Source: GCA-2728135 sp002728135
Lineage (GTDB): Bacteria > Pseudomonadota > Alphaproteobacteria > UBA828
Assembly: GCA_963997635.1 (NCBI GenBank)
Contig: CAXEND010000005.1
Location: forward strand, 1-64,000
Direction: 5' to 3'
DNA length: 64,000 bases
The notes under the pieces were generated by a model. It saw nothing but the letters and a program-made list of their open reading frames with translations, was not told the DNA's origin and made no database searches. Below, in pieces: positions 44,230 through 53,316 of the stretch; positions within the stretch are counted from its first letter, which is position 1; each line of letters starts with the position of its first letter. Made by a program: the position numbers and the translations under genes.

Positions 44230-45007
44230 TAAGTTGGCTAATTCAAGTCCTAAAAGACCTAGAGATAAATGCCGTGCAGATGTGGCTCTAGTTGAAAAAA
44301 AATTAGTTATAAATAGGACTAGGGCCGCAGCTTTAATTATGGCCGGCAAGGTCTATTCAAAACAAAAGCGTATTAACAAGGCAGGAGAGCTAATAAGCTT
44401 ATCACAGGAGCTTGAAATTCGTGAGCCAGATCATCCTTGGGTTGGGCGAGGGGGTATTAAGCTTGCGTTCGGTTTGGAATATTTTGGTTTTTCTACAAAA
44501 TCACAGACCTGTATAGATCTTGGTGCTTCAACGGGTGGTTTTACAGATGTTTTATTACATCATGGTGCAAAAAAAATTTTTTCGGTGGATGTAGGATATG
44601 GTCAAATTGCACAAAAGTTAAGGAACAATCCTCGTGTAGTGGTCATGGAACGAACTAATGGAAGATATCTTAACAGGGATCTTATAGCTGATCCTATCGG
44701 AGGGATTGTATGTGATGCAAGTTTTATCGGCTTAAAAACTATTCTTGAAGCATCACTTAAATTAGCGGATCATTCGTGTTGGTTAATTGCACTAATCAAA
44801 CCGCAATTTGAAGTAGGTCCCAAAAACGTTGGGAGACGAGGGGTAGTTAGGAATGAAGAGGAAAGGTCTAGAGTTTGCGAAGAAATTCATTACTGGCTAT
44901 CAGAAAAACCAAGATGGCAAGTGAATGGGATTGTTGAAAGCCCAATAACTGGAGCAAATGGTAATATTGAATACCTTATTGGGGCACAACACAAATATTT
45001 GAAATAA
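44219..45007 (+). CDS. tlyA: TlyA-family rRNA 2'-O-methyltransferase
   Basis: A protein of about 262 residues with an N-terminal S4 RNA-binding domain ('CRADVALVEKKLVINRTRAAALIMAGKV') and a FtsJ-like methyltransferase domain with SAM motif 'IDLGASTGGFTDVLLHHGA' and 'IKPQFEVGP'. It should 2'-O-methylate ribosomal RNA cytidines. An ATG at 44195 would overlap ispA by 35 bp; the GTG at 44219 is preferred, since residues before it are not family-like, but no clear Shine-Dalgarno decides. It follows ispA directly. Confidence 0.87.
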   Translation: MKINKLANSSPKRPRDKCRADVALVEKKLVINRTRAAALIMAGKVYSKQKRINKAGELISLSQELEIREPDHPWVGRGGIKLAFGLEYFGFSTKSQTCIDLGASTGGFTDVLLHHGAKKIFSVDVGYGQIAQKLRNNPRVVVMERTNGRYLNRDLIADPIGGIVCDASFIGLKTILEASLKLADHSCWLIALIKPQFEVGPKNVGRRGVVRNEEERSRVCEEIHYWLSEKPRWQVNGIVESPITGANGNIEYLIGAQHKYLK

Positions 45008-45041
45008 GAATTATTTTATTTAAAGTAAATGGTATTTATCA

Positions 45042-46040
45042 ATGAATTCAAAAAAGCCAAAGATATTGGTTTCAATAGAAAAGCCATCTAGGTTGATTTC
45101 TCAAGCTATTAAAGAGGAATTAGAATCCCTTGCTGAAATTTTATGGTTAGATCAATGTGCAAATCAATCATCAAGGTTAAAATTTATAAAATCTGCTTCA
45201 ATTTTAATTGGGTTAAAACTTCATAATGAAATAAAACATGAAGAGTGGCAGTCAACACGACATATGAGCCTCATACAGGCATTATCAGCAGGTGTAGACT
45301 TTGTCCCATTTGAAAAAATACCAAATGATATACCAGTCGCATCTAATCGTGGAGCCTTTGCTCTTCCGATGGCGGAGCATGGATTGGCACTTCTATTAGC
45401 ATCAGCCAAATCTTTACGAGAAAGAGAAATTAGAATGAGGTTAGGATATTTTGATCAATGGAGTCCCACTCGTTCTTTGAATGGCTTATCAGTCGGTATA
45501 GTTGGTTTTGGTGGGATTGGACAGGCTTTTGCTCAACTTTTAAAACCATTTAGTTGTAAAATATTTGCTATTAATCGTACAGGAAATATAAATGATTTTA
45601 TGGTAAGTGGTATTGGAGATTTGAGTAGTCTGGGGACAATATTACCTAAGTGTGACGTTATAGTTCTTAGTATTTCACTAAACAAATCAACTGTCGGAAT
45701 CATTGGTGAAAAAGAGCTTAAATTAATGAAAAAAGATGCAATTTTAATTAATTTAGCACGTGGGGACATTATCAATCAGGAAGCACTTTATAATCATTTG
45801 AAAAGTAATCCTAATTTCCAAGCATGTCTTGATGCATGGTGGTCTGAACCTTTTATACATGGTCGATTTGAGACCGAGTATGATTTTTTATCTCTAGAAA
45901 ATGTCTTAGGTTCGCCACATAATTCAGCACAGATACCTGGTATAAACGAGTATGCGGCTCGAAGGGGTGCACGTAATGTTGCACAGTATCTTAGAAAAGA
46001 GCCAGTAGATTTTCTTGTTGGGAATGATGAACGACCATAA
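45042..46040 (+). CDS. D-isomer-specific 2-hydroxyacid dehydrogenase family protein
   Basis: A 332-residue NAD(P)-dependent oxidoreductase. It has the nucleotide-binding 'VGIVGFGGIGQAFAQLL' (about 149-165), catalytic Arg in 'INLARGDIINQEAL', the acidic region 'CLDAWWSEPF', and His in 'LGSPHNSAQIPG'. The substrate-binding N-terminal domain is degenerate. It could reduce a 2-keto acid or a related compound. It is 34 bp after tlyA but functionally unrelated to that cluster, and converges on the AhpD-like gene. Confidence 0.85.
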   Translation: MNSKKPKILVSIEKPSRLISQAIKEELESLAEILWLDQCANQSSRLKFIKSASILIGLKLHNEIKHEEWQSTRHMSLIQALSAGVDFVPFEKIPNDIPVASNRGAFALPMAEHGLALLLASAKSLREREIRMRLGYFDQWSPTRSLNGLSVGIVGFGGIGQAFAQLLKPFSCKIFAINRTGNINDFMVSGIGDLSSLGTILPKCDVIVLSISLNKSTVGIIGEKELKLMKKDAILINLARGDIINQEALYNHLKSNPNFQACLDAWWSEPFIHGRFETEYDFLSLENVLGSPHNSAQIPGINEYAARRGARNVAQYLRKEPVDFLVGNDERP

Positions 46041-46061
46041 TTGAATATAGACTTTCGGTTT

Positions 46062-46667
46062 TTATCGGCCAAGCAGGTAATATTCTTTATTTGGCTTAAT
46101 ACTAAGGCCAGATGCAAGTCTATTGCTCATATTGTAAAAACCTACTACTTCAACAATGTCAAAAATTTCTTCATTAGAAAAACCAGCTTTTGTCAGCATT
46201 TTTCTATCTTCTTCTTTCACTAGATGTGGCTCTTTGGTTAGCTTCCATGCAAAATGGCACATCGCTTTCTGACGTTTATTAAGATTCGCTGCACGGAAAT
46301 TAACCGCGATAGTATCTCCTAGCTCAGGATTTTTTGATAAAACCCTAACAGCCGCACCATGAGCTATTATGCAATAGTGGCAATGATTTACAGATGAAAC
46401 CACAACCGCTATTATTTCTCTTTCCAGCTTTGAAAGTCCACTATCACCAGCCATTAGCTCACTGTTATAGCTTCTAAAATATTCAAATTTTGTTGGCCTT
46501 AAAGCATAAGCTCGGAATACGTTTGGTACAAATCCTAGTTTGCTTATGCATTTAACAAAAATTGACTTCATCTCTTTGGGTAACTTTGACTCTTTTGGTA
46601 ACGGAAGACCGCAGATGTTGTTAGGTTTATAACCTCTTGACTTAGATTTTCTTTGATTACTAGTCAT
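46062..46667 (-). CDS. Peroxidase-related/AhpD-like (carboxymuconolactone decarboxylase family) protein
   Basis: A 201-residue AhpD-fold protein with the redox motif 'CHYCIIAHGAA' (C-x2-C-x3-H) and upstream 'LSKLEREIIAVVVSSVNHC', as in peroxidase-related enzymes of unknown function. It probably reduces peroxides or acts on a related thiol substrate. Its ATG overlaps the aroC stop by 4 bp, so it is coupled to chorismate synthase, an arrangement that need not reflect function. Confidence 0.87.
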   Translation of the reverse strand: MTSNQRKSKSRGYKPNNICGLPLPKESKLPKEMKSIFVKCISKLGFVPNVFRAYALRPTKFEYFRSYNSELMAGDSGLSKLEREIIAVVVSSVNHCHYCIIAHGAAVRVLSKNPELGDTIAVNFRAANLNKRQKAMCHFAWKLTKEPHLVKEEDRKMLTKAGFSNEEIFDIVEVVGFYNMSNRLASGLSIKPNKEYYLLGR

Positions 46668-47743
46668 TTTCTAACCCCTATTTGTGCTCTATCTCGCAAA
46701 ACGTGGTCTGCAAGAACGCAAGCAATCATTGCTTCAGCAATTGGTACTGAACGGATACCCACACATGGATCATGTCTCCCTTTAGTTTTAATCTCAGTTT
46801 CTTGACCTGATGCAGTGATGGTTTTAGTTGCTGTTAGGAACGAACTTGTTGGTTTAACCGAAAAACGACAAAAAATGCTTTGTCCTGTCGAAATGCCCCC
46901 AAGAATCCCTCCTGCATTATTTGAAAGAAACTCTGGTCCGTCATTGCCAATTCGTATTTCATCGGCGTTTTCTGGTCCTTCCATGGTACCAGCTTTAAAG
47001 CCGGCACCAATTTCTATGGCCTTTACGGCATTTATACTCATGATTGCACTAGCGATCTCTGCGTCAAGTTTTCCATATATGGGTTCACCCAATCCAGCAG
47101 GAGCTCCATCAATATGCAGTTCAACTATTGCACCCACAGAAGATCCACGTTTCCTAACCTCGTTTAAATATTTCTCCCAGTCGCTAACAATTTCTTCATC
47201 AGGGCAGAAAAAGGGGTTTTGTTCTACAAAACTCCAATCCCAGTTGGAGTGGTTTATAGCTTTGGAGCCAATTTGTACAACTGCTCCTTGAATTGAAATC
47301 GAATCACCCAAAATTTTTCTAGCAATTGCCCCCGCAGCAACTCGAACTGCAGTTTCTCTTGCTGAAGATCTTCCTCCACCTCTATGGTCTCTTATCCCGT
47401 ATTTCATGTCATAAGCTATATCTGCATGTCCTGGCCTATATTTGTCAGCAATTGCACCATAGTCTTTTGAACGGGCATCTTCATTATTAATAATTAGTGA
47501 TATTGGGGTGCCAGTAGTTCGGCCTTCAAATGTTCCAGATAAAATCTTAACGAGATCTGATTCTTTCCTTTGAGTTACAAATTTTGAGCTACCTGGTTTT
47601 CGTCTATCTAACCAAGGCTGAATATCAGATTCATCAAGTTGAATTTGGGGGGGGCATCCATCAATAACACACCCAAGTGCTGTTCCATGGCTTTCGCCCC
47701 ACGTTGTAAACCTAAATATATGTCCAAAGGTATTACGGGACAT
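46664..47743 (-). CDS. aroC: Chorismate synthase
   Basis: A 359-residue chorismate synthase that converts 5-enolpyruvylshikimate 3-phosphate to chorismate with reduced FMN. Signatures: 'FTTWGESHGTALGCVIDGCP' (about 12-31), 'YRPGHADIAYDMKYGIRDHRGG' in part, 'GGRSSARETA', and 'RHDPCVGIRSVPIAEAM'. It lies 65 bp downstream of fabI on the minus strand, an order common in alphaproteobacteria. It is complete and intact. Confidence 0.96.
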   Translation of the reverse strand: MSRNTFGHIFRFTTWGESHGTALGCVIDGCPPQIQLDESDIQPWLDRRKPGSSKFVTQRKESDLVKILSGTFEGRTTGTPISLIINNEDARSKDYGAIADKYRPGHADIAYDMKYGIRDHRGGGRSSARETAVRVAAGAIARKILGDSISIQGAVVQIGSKAINHSNWDWSFVEQNPFFCPDEEIVSDWEKYLNEVRKRGSSVGAIVELHIDGAPAGLGEPIYGKLDAEIASAIMSINAVKAIEIGAGFKAGTMEGPENADEIRIGNDGPEFLSNNAGGILGGISTGQSIFCRFSVKPTSSFLTATKTITASGQETEIKTKGRHDPCVGIRSVPIAEAMIACVLADHVLRDRAQIGVRK

Positions 47744-47808
47744 TTTTTATGCCATCTCCTAAATCCTGTTATAGAACAATCTTAAACCCATACAAATCCG
47801 TAAATTTT

Positions 47809-48621
47809 TTATACTATAGATATATCAGGGGCATCTGGATGCTTCATACCGACGATATTATAACCACAATCGACATGATGTATTTCACCTGTAACACCTG
47901 AGCTTAGATCTGAGATTAAATAAACTGTTGCACCGCCCACCTCATCAATTGTTACATTTCGCCTGAGCGGTGAGTTTAATTCATTCCATTTTAAAATATA
48001 TCTAAAGTCCCCAATTCCTGATGCGGCCAAAGTTTTGATTGGGCCAGCAGATATTGCGTTAACTCTAATTCTATCAGATCCTAGGTCAGCTGCTAAATAA
48101 GTTACACTAGCTTCTAAGGCCGCTTTTGCTACACCCATAACATTGTAATGAGGCATCCACTTCTCAGCACCATAATAGGACATCGTAATAAGACTACCGC
48201 CTTTTCTCATAAGCGGGGCGGCATGTTTACACATTTCTGTGAATGAATAGCAGCTTATCTCCAATGTATTAATGAAGTTTTCTCTTGATGTATCTAAATA
48301 ACGACCTTTAAGTTCTTCTTTGTCAGAAAATGCTATTGCGTGAATAACAAAATCTAGTTCACCCCATCTATTTGATAAGGTATTGAAGACTTCTTGATGA
48401 GATACTTTATCAGAAACATCACATGGAAGTACAATATCACTCCCAACTTTCTCAGCTAGGGGCCTTACTCTTTTCTCTAATGCCGTTCCTTGATAGGTGA
48501 AAGCTAATTCTGCTCCATTAGCATGGAGTGCATTTGCTGCGCCCCATGCAATTGATCGATCGTTAGCCACACCCATAATAAGGCCCCGTTTGCCGGTAAG
48601 AAGGGCCGACTGTTGAGCCAT
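47809..48621 (-). CDS. fabI: Enoyl-[acyl-carrier-protein] reductase (NADH)
   Basis: A 270-residue SDR-type FabI. Seen: 'GLIMGVANDRSIAWGAANAL' at the nucleotide site, 'FVIHAIAFSDKEELKG', and the catalytic Tyr-x6-Lys in 'PHYNVMGVAKAALEAS'. It reduces trans-2-enoyl-ACP in the last step of fatty-acid elongation. The C-terminal 'IVGMKHPDAPD' fits the family. It is upstream of aroC and downstream of the surface antigen gene on the minus strand. Confidence 0.95.
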   Translation of the reverse strand: MAQQSALLTGKRGLIMGVANDRSIAWGAANALHANGAELAFTYQGTALEKRVRPLAEKVGSDIVLPCDVSDKVSHQEVFNTLSNRWGELDFVIHAIAFSDKEELKGRYLDTSRENFINTLEISCYSFTEMCKHAAPLMRKGGSLITMSYYGAEKWMPHYNVMGVAKAALEASVTYLAADLGSDRIRVNAISAGPIKTLAASGIGDFRYILKWNELNSPLRRNVTIDEVGGATVYLISDLSSGVTGEIHHVDCGYNIVGMKHPDAPDISIV

Positions 48622-48762
48622 AAAACACCTCTAATAAAAAAATATTCTAGTTTTCTTTGCGACTCGTATACCGTATTTTATTTACAGACGCATCGTACAC
48701 AAAACCAGCATTTTCGCAATTAAGATGATTGAACGGTTAATAATAAAATTTTATTGCTAAAA

Positions 48763-49260
48763 TTATGATTTTATTCGCCAATCTCCATTAGCATCACGAC
48801 AGGCAGTCCCATAGGCAGTTTCTGTTCTGCCTCCAATGGTCACAGTTTGCTGATATTCTCTACATGGAGTGTAGTCGTCAATATAATATGTGTCCGTTGG
48901 AGTAAAAGTTCCTTCATGGCCATTGTCTGGATTAGCCCACGATGAAGTTTCGCCAGTGGGTGCACTCTCTAATGAAGTTTGAGCTGTTCTTTCTGCGTAT
49001 AGTTGATCTGCTTTATCCAGAGATGCACCGATATCATTACCAATAAATGCTCCAAGAAGCGTACCGGCAGCTACAGCTGCCAGTTGTCCACTTCCATCGC
49101 CTATCTGAGCACCAAGCAGTCCTCCTATAACTGCACCTCCTATGGTACCGAACTGTTCCTTAGTTCCGGCACCATTATTTTGAAGACAGCCAGAAGTCAG
49201 AACTAGAGAAATAAATCCTAGTGAAATTAGACCTGCTCGTAGAAATTTAGTACGCCTCAT
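48763..49260 (-). CDS. Glycine-zipper surface-antigen lipoprotein (17 kDa antigen-like)
   Basis: A 165-residue lipoprotein: a signal ending in 'LVLTSGC' (Cys25) and a glycine-zipper stretch 'IGGAVIGGLLGAQIGDGSG' then 'LLGAFIGNDIGASLD'. The C-terminal half is the RT0821/Lpp0805-type surface domain with 'CREYQQTVTIGGRTETAYG' and 'CRDANGDWRI'. It is expected in the outer membrane. The next gene downstream on the same strand is fabI, 141 bp away. A 164-bp spacer separates it from the divergent pdxH. Confidence 0.87.
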   Translation of the reverse strand: MRRTKFLRAGLISLGFISLVLTSGCLQNNGAGTKEQFGTIGGAVIGGLLGAQIGDGSGQLAAVAAGTLLGAFIGNDIGASLDKADQLYAERTAQTSLESAPTGETSSWANPDNGHEGTFTPTDTYYIDDYTPCREYQQTVTIGGRTETAYGTACRDANGDWRIKS

Positions 49261-49424
49261 GAGAAGCTCCTCTATGGATGATCCTGAACTAAATTTATTG
49301 TAATTATAAAAAAATAGCCAAAATATGACAATTAGGACTTAAATTATAGTACAAGTATTTATGGGTAAAGACTGTTTTGTGATTTTACTTAAATAACTTT
49401 TATGCAACTGATAAGAGATATATA

Positions 49425-50021
49425 TTGACAGTAAGGCTTAGTGATAACCCTATCGAACTTTTTACTGAATGGTATAAAGAGGCACAAAATATTGGCCTAA
49501 TGGAGCCTTCATCAGTTTGTTTAGCTACTGTTGATGCTGACGGAAGTCCATCAGTGAGAATTGTACTCCTTAAAGCCTTTGACGAGTCAGGGTTCGTTTT
49601 TTACACAAATCTTAAAAGTAGAAAAGGGAGGGACATTTCTTCAAATAACTCTGTTGCTATGTGTTTTTACTGGATGCCATTGAAAAGGCAAGTGCGTGTT
49701 GAAGGTATAGCAAGGCTCGTCTCTGATGAAATAGCCGACCAATATTTTCAATCTCGAGATAGGGAGAGTAAACTTGGAGCTTGGGCTTCAATACAATCCA
49801 GAACTTTAGAACAAAGTAATGACCTAAAAGTGCGCCTTGATCATTATAATTTAAAATTTGAATCTATGGATGTACCGAGGCCAGACTTCTGGTCTGGCTA
49901 TATAGTAGAACCATATACAATTGAATTTTGGCAAGCGGGTGAACATCGACTCCACAATAGGAGAATTTATAAACGTTCAAAAGCTGAGATTGAATGGGTT
50001 ATTGAGGAGTTATATCCATAA
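49425..50021 (+). CDS. pdxH: Pyridoxamine 5'-phosphate oxidase
   Basis: A 198-residue FMN enzyme that oxidises pyridoxine/pyridoxamine 5'-phosphate to PLP. Seen: 'SVCLATVDADGSPSVRIVLLK', 'GFVFYTNLKSRKGRDI', 'MCFYWMPLKRQVRVEG', 'LGAWASIQS' and the end 'IEFWQAGEHRLHNRRIYKR'. The start is TTG at 49425 (with 'AAGAGA' nearby); an upstream ATG at 49402 is in another frame and closes within nine codons. The gene runs divergently from the surface antigen gene. Confidence 0.93.
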   Translation: MTVRLSDNPIELFTEWYKEAQNIGLMEPSSVCLATVDADGSPSVRIVLLKAFDESGFVFYTNLKSRKGRDISSNNSVAMCFYWMPLKRQVRVEGIARLVSDEIADQYFQSRDRESKLGAWASIQSRTLEQSNDLKVRLDHYNLKFESMDVPRPDFWSGYIVEPYTIEFWQAGEHRLHNRRIYKRSKAEIEWVIEELYP

Positions 50022-50084
50022 TAGCCTTACATTAAATGAATCTTAAATACCCTATAATTAACTAAAATTAACTTATTGAAATAA

Positions 50085-50098
50085 CAAACATATGTTTG
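50085..50098. promoter_or_regulatory. 14-bp perfect palindrome upstream of the glutamine synthetase/amine-oxidase operon
   Basis: 'CAAACATATGTTTG' is its own reverse complement. It lies in the 300-bp spacer between pdxH and the type III glutamine synthetase gene, the only long non-coding stretch before that operon. It may be a binding site for a regulator of methylated-amine use. No riboswitch fold or clear sigma-70 promoter was found in the rest of the spacer. Confidence 0.35.
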
Positions 50099-50321
50099 CT
50101 TTCATCTGGGGAAAAAATTGTTCATGTGAATTGACCATAATAAAGGCTATGGTAAAGTGTCTGGGTCTTTAATGTTTATAGTAAAATTTATTCATTTAGT
50201 TATCAGTGATCCATAACTAAGATTATATCGTAAAAATGACACATAAACTTAGTGGGTCTTTTTGTAAATAAATCACACTAAACCAACTGGTGGAGTGTTT
50301 TTGGGGGGAGCTAAGAAACCC

Positions 50322-51629
50322 ATGACCGTGAATTTAGAGCAGGTAGCAAAGCAAAAAAAAATAAAGTATTTCTTAATAAGCTTTGTAGATTATTTTGGCG
50401 TGTTGAGAGCAAAATTAGTGCCGACATCCGCAATAACTCAAATGCAGAGGGATGGTGCTGGATTTGCAGCTTTCGCAGCTTGGCTTGATTCTACCCCGGC
50501 ACACCCCGACATGCTGGTTATGCCTGATGTAAATAGTCTCATACAACTACCATGGAAGCCGGAAGTTGGATGGTTAGCAGGTGATTGTTGGATGGACGGA
50601 AATCCTATGATGGATACTCCGAGGCTTGTGCTGAAGAATCAAATTAAAAAGGCTGCTAACCAAGGATACCACATGCAAACTGGTGTTGAGGCTGAATATT
50701 TTATCATTAATGAAGATGGCTCTAACATTTCTGATTTGCGTGATACTCAATCCAAACCTTGCTATGATCAAACTGCATTAATGCGCCGATATGAGGTTGT
50801 AGCTGAGATATGCGATTCTATGGAAAAGCTTGGTTGGGCTCCATACCAAAATGATCATGAGGATGCAAACGGTCAATTTGAAATGAACTTTCATTATTCT
50901 GATGCTTTAACATCCTCTGATCGACATGTTTTTTTCAAATTTATGGTCAAATCTATTGCTGAAAAACATGGTTTAAGAGCAACCTTTATGCCTAAACCTT
51001 TTGAACATTTAACTGGAAACGGTTGCCATACGCATGTATCCGTTTGGAATAAATCGAAGAAAAAAAACCTTTTTGAGGATCCAAAAGATGAGCTTGGGAT
51101 GTCAAAGCTGTCATACAATTTCTTAGGGGGCGTTATTAAATCTGCTGCTTCCCTCTCTTCTATTTTCAACCCTACTGTAAATAGTTATAAAAGACTTAAT
51201 GCTGGAACTACTGTTTCTGGTGCTACATGGTCTCCAAATTCTATTACTTTTGGAGGTAATAATAGAACCACGATGGCACGTATTCCTGGCCCAGGCCGTT
51301 TTGAACTTCGAATGATGGATGGGTCTGCTAATCCTTACTTAATGCAGGCAGCAATTTTAATGGCTGGTTTAGAGGGTATTAAATCTAAGAGAAGTCCCGG
51401 AAAACGTTATGACGTAGATATGTTTGCGGAGAGCAGCAACATAAAAGGTATTGAAAAATTGCCCTTAAATTTACTTGATGCTATTCGTCTAACTGAAAAA
51501 GATAAAATAGTGAGGGACGGTCTTGGAGAAACATTTGTTGAGTCATATACTAAGCTTAAAATGCAGGAGTGGTTAGACTATGCAAGACACCTTTCTCAAT
51601 GGGAGCGTGATAATACTCTTGACTGTTAA
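50322..51629 (+). CDS. Type III glutamine synthetase / gamma-glutamylmethylamide synthetase-like
   Basis: A protein of 435 residues of the glutamine synthetase fold: 'VDYFGVLRAKLVP', 'TGVEAEYFII', 'ANGQFEMNFHY' metal-binding strand, 'GNGCHTHVSVW', 'NSITFGGNNRTTMARIPG' and 'RFELRMMDGSANPYL'. The same subtype includes gamma-glutamylmethylamide synthetase (GmaS), which makes the amide of methylamine. Its place directly before a four-subunit N-methyl amine dehydrogenase set supports GmaS over ammonia-using GlnT, but not firmly. A GTG nine codons upstream is possible; the ATG at 50322 has 'GGGGGGAG' before it. Confidence 0.8.
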   Translation: MTVNLEQVAKQKKIKYFLISFVDYFGVLRAKLVPTSAITQMQRDGAGFAAFAAWLDSTPAHPDMLVMPDVNSLIQLPWKPEVGWLAGDCWMDGNPMMDTPRLVLKNQIKKAANQGYHMQTGVEAEYFIINEDGSNISDLRDTQSKPCYDQTALMRRYEVVAEICDSMEKLGWAPYQNDHEDANGQFEMNFHYSDALTSSDRHVFFKFMVKSIAEKHGLRATFMPKPFEHLTGNGCHTHVSVWNKSKKKNLFEDPKDELGMSKLSYNFLGGVIKSAASLSSIFNPTVNSYKRLNAGTTVSGATWSPNSITFGGNNRTTMARIPGPGRFELRMMDGSANPYLMQAAILMAGLEGIKSKRSPGKRYDVDMFAESSNIKGIEKLPLNLLDAIRLTEKDKIVRDGLGETFVESYTKLKMQEWLDYARHLSQWERDNTLDC

Positions 51630-51681
51630 ATTTAAAAATTTTTTCTCAAATAGCAGCTTAATACTGCATTAAGGTATCAAT

Positions 51682-52923
51682 ATGGTCTTTGGCCTTTTGA
51701 AATATGGCCTCAATCCACGCTTCCATCCAAAAGAATTTATCAAAGAAAGCAGGGACCTTAAGCCTAGTTATGATGTTGTAATAATCGGTGGCGGCGGCCA
51801 TGGGTTGGCAGCTGCTTATTATCTCGCAAGAGACTGGGGAATTACTAATGTTGCTGTTCTTGAAAAAAGTTGGCTTGGTGGTGGAAATACAGGTCGTAAT
51901 ACTGCGATTATCAGGTCAAATTATCTTACTCCTGAAGGGGTAGAATTTTATGATGAGAGTGTACAACTTTATAAAAACCTTAGCCAAGAACTTGACTACA
52001 ATATTTTATATTCAGAGCGGGGACACTTTACGCTTGCACACACAGATTCTGCAATAAGAACATCACGTTGGCGAGCAGAAGTTAATAAGCATCTAGGCGT
52101 AAATTCGGAAGTTGTTTATCGAGATGATTTAGCACAAATGGTACCATTATTAAACCTCTCTGAGGATGTTAGATACCCTGTATTAGGTGCTCTTTATCAC
52201 CCACCTGGGGCAATTGCTAGGCATGATGCTGTTGCTTGGGGTTACGCTGGACGAGCAGCTGAATTAGGTGCTGAAATCCATCAAAATACAGAAGTCATTG
52301 GTATAAATGTTGAAAATGATAAGGTGATTTCATTAGAAACAAATAAGGGAACTGTTACCTGCGGAAAAGTATTACAGGCTGTTGCAGGTCAGTCCTCCGA
52401 AGTTTCACGCCTTGCAGGCTTTGATTTGCCAATTCGCACAATACCACTACAGGCATGTGTTTCTTTGCCTGTTAAACCAATACTAGATCCGATCATCGTT
52501 TCAGGTTCATTGCATGTTTATATCTCGCAGTCTGACCGAGGAGAATTTGTTATGGGAGGATCTACAGATCCTTATCCAAGATATCAAACATCATCAAGTT
52601 TAGACTTTATGGAAGGTTTAATGGGACATATTCTTGAACTTTTACCATTTATGGGTGAATTACCTGTTTTAAGACAATGGGCAGGGTTAGCTGATATGAC
52701 TCCAGATTTCTCACCAGTAATGGGTGAGACTCCAGTTCAAAATTATTATATTGATGCTGGATGGGGTACTTGGGGTTTTAAAGCTACCTGTGTATCAGGG
52801 AAAAGAATGGCAGAGACTTTAGCAACCGGCGTAACACCTAAAATTCTAGAACCTTTTGCACTCGACAGGTTTCGCACTTTTGACCTTGTAGGTGAAAAGG
52901 GTGCCGCCTCTGTGGGACATTAA
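51682..52923 (+). CDS. Sarcosine oxidase beta subunit / N-methylglutamate dehydrogenase MgdA-like
   Basis: A 413-residue flavoprotein subunit of the heterotetrameric sarcosine oxidase type: Rossmann motif 'DVVIIGGGGHGLAAAYYLA' (about 31-49), 'KSWLGGGNTGRNTAIIRSNY', and H181 in 'IARHDAVAWGYAG', the place of the covalent FMN histidine in the family. It oxidises an N-methyl group with transfer to folate. 'AAGGT' precedes the ATG. Next to a GmaS-like gene the set may act on N-methylglutamate rather than sarcosine. Confidence 0.88.
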   Translation: MVFGLLKYGLNPRFHPKEFIKESRDLKPSYDVVIIGGGGHGLAAAYYLARDWGITNVAVLEKSWLGGGNTGRNTAIIRSNYLTPEGVEFYDESVQLYKNLSQELDYNILYSERGHFTLAHTDSAIRTSRWRAEVNKHLGVNSEVVYRDDLAQMVPLLNLSEDVRYPVLGALYHPPGAIARHDAVAWGYAGRAAELGAEIHQNTEVIGINVENDKVISLETNKGTVTCGKVLQAVAGQSSEVSRLAGFDLPIRTIPLQACVSLPVKPILDPIIVSGSLHVYISQSDRGEFVMGGSTDPYPRYQTSSSLDFMEGLMGHILELLPFMGELPVLRQWAGLADMTPDFSPVMGETPVQNYYIDAGWGTWGFKATCVSGKRMAETLATGVTPKILEPFALDRFRTFDLVGEKGAASVGH

Positions 52924-52941
52924 AACTGGAGCTTAGAGAGT

Positions 52942-53316
52942 ATGAAAATCATTAATTGTCCCCTTAATGGCCAACGTAATGCACAGGAATTTGTTTATGG
53001 AGGGGAAGTAGAACCTCACCCTAATCCCCACCTTGTTTCGGACGATGAATGGGCTTCTTATGTGTTTATTGAAAAAAACTTGTCTGGAAAAGTTCTTGAG
53101 TGGTGGTGTCATGTTCCCACTGCATATTGGTTTATTGCTGAACGAGATACTAAATTAGACGAAATTTTTAAAACTTATGATCCCTCAAAAATATTTAAAG
53201 AAAGAATAGATTTTTTACCCCCTGAAGATAGCTCAAAAAAAACAACTGAGAGTGCAGTTAATAATATGCATAATACTGATAGTATTAAAAAGAATACGAC
53301 TGAAGGTAATAGCTAA
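52942..53316 (+). CDS. Sarcosine oxidase delta subunit / MgdB-like
   Basis: A 124-residue small subunit. It keeps the family frame 'CPLNGQRNAQEFVYGGEV', 'DEWASYVFIEKN' and 'EWWCHVPTAYWFIAERDT', but the zinc-binding second Cys of the CPxC pair is Asn (N9) and the last Cys after the His is not there. The C-terminal 25 residues are a polar tail. It lies 18 bp after the beta-subunit gene and its stop shares one base with the start of the alpha-subunit gene. Confidence 0.83.
   Translation: MKIINCPLNGQRNAQEFVYGGEVEPHPNPHLVSDDEWASYVFIEKNLSGKVLEWWCHVPTAYWFIAERDTKLDEIFKTYDPSKIFKERIDFLPPEDSSKKTTESAVNNMHNTDSIKKNTTEGNS

Noticed and set aside
46815..47291. 158-codon open frame antisense to aroC
   Set aside because: aroC is certain on the other strand; the frame is an artefact of its codon pattern.
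50022..50321. Glycine or other riboswitch before the methylated-amine operon
   Set aside because: No tandem glycine-riboswitch motifs or stable conserved helices were recognised by eye.
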